Source of the DNA: JAKLFA01 sp038222225
GTDB lineage: Bacteria > Omnitrophota > Gorgyraeia > Zapsychrales > JANLHA01
Length of the DNA: 7,381 nt
NCBI GenBank assembly: GCA_038222225.1
Contig: JBBRHV010000083.1
Coordinates: 1 to 7,381, forward strand
Reading direction: 5' to 3'
In this document: piece by piece, positions 6,238 through 7,381 of the stretch
Numbering within the stretch: position 1 is the first letter of the stretch
Layout of the letters: each line of letters starts with the position of its first letter
Position numbers and translations under genes: made by a program
The notes under the pieces: model-generated
Database searches by the model: none
Seen by the model: the letters and a program-made list of their open reading frames with translations, nothing else
Told to the model about the DNA's origin: nothing

Positions 6238-6265
6238 TTGACATTGAATGACTAAATGTTATAAT
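6238..6265 (+). promoter_or_regulatory. Near-perfect sigma70-type promoter of rplM-rpsI
   Basis: TTGACA at 6238-6243 and TATAAT at 6260-6265 are both exact consensus hexamers, 16 bases apart. TG at 6257-6258 adds an extended -10 element. Transcription should start near 6272, giving a leader of about 32 bases to the rplM ATG. It stands just after truA and supplies the high output that ribosomal protein genes need, independent of the long fab-leu-asd-truA unit. Confidence 0.93.
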
Positions 6266-6293
6266 TTTAGCTCATTCTTTAATAATAACGTAT

Positions 6294-6298
6294 AGGTG
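6294..6298 (+). promoter_or_regulatory. Ribosome binding site of rplM
   Basis: AGGTG at 6294-6298 lies 5 bases before ATG 6304. It overlaps the first base of the alternative in-frame GTG at 6298, which it therefore could not serve. No other Shine-Dalgarno sequence stands upstream of that GTG, so ATG 6304 is the better start. Confidence 0.65.
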
Positions 6299-6303
6299 TG
6301 AAT

Positions 6304-6741
6304 ATGAAGCCAAACAAAACATATATTCCAAAAGTTAGTGAAATTGAGCATAAATATTTCCTTGTGGATGCCAATGACAAAATTCTGGGTCGCGTGGCAA
6401 CCCGAGTGGCCAGTATCTTGCGCGGAAAGCATAAAGCCATTTTTACCCCGCATCTGGATACAGGAGATAGTGTCATTATTATCAATGCCGGTAAAATCCG
6501 CGTCACTGGAAATAAGACAAAGCTGAAAACTTATCATCGCTATTCAGGTTATCCTTCAGGACAACGAACGATCACATTTGAAGAGCTGATGAAGAAGGCT
6601 CCGACCAAAGCCATGCGTCTTGCAGTTGACCGCATGTTGCCTAAAGGGAGATTGGGAAACACGTTAAAGACTCGGCTTAAAATCTATGCGGGTGATTCTC
6701 ACCCCCATGTTGCACAGAAGCCGATTCCATTAGATATTTAA
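6304..6741 (+). CDS. rplM: 50S ribosomal protein L13
   Basis: L13 is an early-assembly protein of the large ribosomal subunit that binds 23S rRNA. With the ATG at 6304 the product has 145 residues (E. coli 142). The diagnostic stretches, in order and numbered from that start, are YFLVDANDKILGRVAT near 17-32, LRGKHKAIFTPHLDTGD near 38-54, AGKIRVTGNK near 60-69, FEELMKKAP near 90-98, DRMLPKGRLGNTL near 106-118 and KIYAGDSHPHVAQKP near 124-138, ending in LDI. An in-frame GTG at 6298 would add two residues; it is less likely given the ribosome binding site position. It is the first gene after a consensus promoter and is followed by rpsI after 21 bases, the conserved L13-S9 pair found across bacteria. 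Confidence 0.96.
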   Translation: MKPNKTYIPKVSEIEHKYFLVDANDKILGRVATRVASILRGKHKAIFTPHLDTGDSVIIINAGKIRVTGNKTKLKTYHRYSGYPSGQRTITFEELMKKAPTKAMRLAVDRMLPKGRLGNTLKTRLKIYAGDSHPHVAQKPIPLDI

Positions 6742-6762
6742 AATTTTATTTAGGAGTTATTC

Positions 6763-7158
6763 ATGGTTGAAATGGTCAAATATGCTGCAACAGGAAGACG
6801 AAAATGTTCCGTCGCTCGAGTTAATCTAACTCCGGGGACAGGGGCCATGCATGTTAATAAGCGCACCTTAGAAAACTATTTTCTTCGTGAGACAGACCGT
6901 ATTTTAATTCTTGAGCCTCTAAAGCTCACCAACACGCTCGGAAAATTCGACATGGTCGTGAGTGTTGCCGGCGGCGGGCTTTCCGGACAAGCCGGAGCTA
7001 TCCAAATGGGCTTGGCCCGAGCATTAGTCCTCTTTGACGCTGAATCAAAACCCTTGCTGAAAAAAGCAAACTTACTCAGGCGTGACGCCAGGATGAAGGA
7101 ACGGAAAAAGCCGGGGCAGAAGGGCGCACGCAGGAAATTTCAATGGGTTAAGCGTTAA
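6763..7158 (+). CDS. rpsI: 30S ribosomal protein S9
   Basis: S9 is a small-subunit protein in the head of the 30S particle; its extended C-terminal tail reaches the P site and touches the tRNA anticodon stem-loop. The product has 131 residues (E. coli 130). Family motifs are YAATGRRKCSVARVNLTPG (7-25), the typical S9 opening, GGGLSGQAGAIQMGLARALV near 70-89, and the basic tail from about residue 106 (RRDARMKERKKPGQKGARRK). The invariant Lys-Arg C-terminus is present, but the last residues are FQWVKR where FQFSKR or FQYSKR is usual. The ATG at 6763 is supported by AGGAG at 6752-6756, 6 bases upstream; the in-frame ATG at 6772 is too far from it. It is co-transcribed with rplM and ends at a strong terminator. 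Confidence 0.96.
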   Translation: MVEMVKYAATGRRKCSVARVNLTPGTGAMHVNKRTLENYFLRETDRILILEPLKLTNTLGKFDMVVSVAGGGLSGQAGAIQMGLARALVLFDAESKPLLKKANLLRRDARMKERKKPGQKGARRKFQWVKR

Positions 7159-7185
7159 GATTTTTCAACATGTTTTAGTATTTTT

Positions 7186-7235
7186 AAAGCCTATCTCCCT
7201 CGATAAAAGAGTTGACGAGATAGGCTTTTTCTTTT
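7186..7235 (+). terminator. Rho-independent terminator after rpsI
   Basis: AAAGCCTATCTC (7186-7197) pairs perfectly with GAGATAGGCTTT (7217-7228), a 12-bp stem with a 19-base loop. A T-rich tract follows (TTTTT at 7226-7230, partly shared with the stem, then C and TTTT). It lies 27 bases after the rpsI stop and closes the rplM-rpsI unit. Confidence 0.92.
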
Positions 7236-7240
7236 AATAT

Positions 7241-7283
7241 AAATGGGTCTACACCGTTTCTAGTGGGTAAATAAGACCCATTT
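7241..7283. repeat. Inverted repeat with a competing inner hairpin, downstream of rpsI
   Basis: AAATGGGTCT (7241-7250) and AGACCCATTT (7274-7283) form a perfect 10-bp inverted repeat with a 23-base loop. Inside the loop, TGGGT at 7264-7268 can pair with the same ACCCA (7276-7280), giving a shorter hairpin with a 7-base loop. The two structures exclude each other. TTTGTTT follows from 7281, a weak T-tract at best. It begins 5 bases after the rpsI terminator. It may be a back-up terminator, a regulatory site or a small repeat element; nothing in the sequence decides this. Confidence 0.6.
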
Positions 7284-7340
7284 GTTTGAGTTAAGTTTAT
7301 TGTTTAAAAGCATTTACAGTATTTATTGTTCTCTGAAAAC

Positions 7341-7368
7341 TTGACACGTTTACCTGAAGTTGTAAAAT
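7341..7368 (+). promoter_or_regulatory. Strong sigma70-type promoter reading out of the window
   Basis: TTGACA at 7341-7346 is an exact -35 and TAAAAT at 7363-7368 matches the -10 in 5 of 6 positions, with a 16-base spacer. Transcription should begin near 7375, where the bases ATGAAAA end the window. That ATG has no Shine-Dalgarno sequence and would coincide with the RNA 5' end, so it is either a leaderless start or not a start at all. The gene it drives lies outside the window. Confidence 0.72.
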
Positions 7369-7381
7369 CAGATCATGAAAA

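Noticed and set aside
7241..7283. tRNA or T-box-like element after rpsI
   Set aside because: The GGGT and ACCC arms caught the eye, but there is no cloverleaf, no T-loop GTTCGA-like motif and no T-box core sequence.
1..7381. Mobile element, CRISPR array, phage or defence genes
   Set aside because: No transposase, integrase, terminal repeat, spaced direct repeats or defence-type domains are visible. All complete genes are core metabolic, envelope or ribosomal genes.

Overview
The window is chromosomal housekeeping DNA from a Gram-negative bacterium, with every supported gene on the + strand. Genes that argue for an outer-membrane-bearing bacterium are an RlpA-like periplasmic protein and a FxsA-family membrane protein. 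By eye the GC content is moderate, roughly mid-40s percent. The gene order leuB-asd-truA-rplM-rpsI is, from memory, also found in Geobacter-like Deltaproteobacteria. The protein flavour (leuB subfamily, RlpA variant) also suggests deep-branching groups such as Omnitrophota. The phylum is a guess; the sequence alone does not settle it.

Layout. Bases 3-182 hold the 3' end of a FxsA-family gene. A 194-base gap follows with little in it. The rlpA-like gene (377-820) ends in a strong intrinsic terminator (846-876). A recognisable promoter (887-914) then starts a fatty-acid block: fabG, acpP and fabF (951-3327). A prominent hairpin without a U-tract sits between acpP and fabF. The block runs on with short gaps into leuB-like (3356-4411), asd (4445-5449) and truA (5452-6210), with no terminator visible in between. 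A near-perfect sigma70-type promoter (6238-6265) then drives rplM and rpsI (6304-7158), which end in a second strong terminator (7186-7235). The last 150 bases are non-coding. They hold an inverted repeat with two mutually exclusive pairings and a strong promoter (7341-7368) pointing out of the window.

How the genes work together. FabG and FabF are the ketoreduction and condensation steps of type II fatty acid synthesis, and both act on acyl chains carried by AcpP. LeuB belongs to leucine synthesis and Asd to the aspartate family (Lys/Met/Thr, and diaminopimelate for peptidoglycan). TruA modifies tRNA, and L13 and S9 are ribosomal proteins. The common thread is growth-linked biosynthesis rather than one pathway.

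I do not see an undescribed system, mobile element, CRISPR array, tRNA or rRNA. The points worth a second look are modest: an NADP-like cofactor signature in the LeuB-like enzyme, an RlpA domain lacking the usual histidine, the acpP-fabF hairpin, the consensus-grade rplM promoter, and the palindromic element after rpsI.
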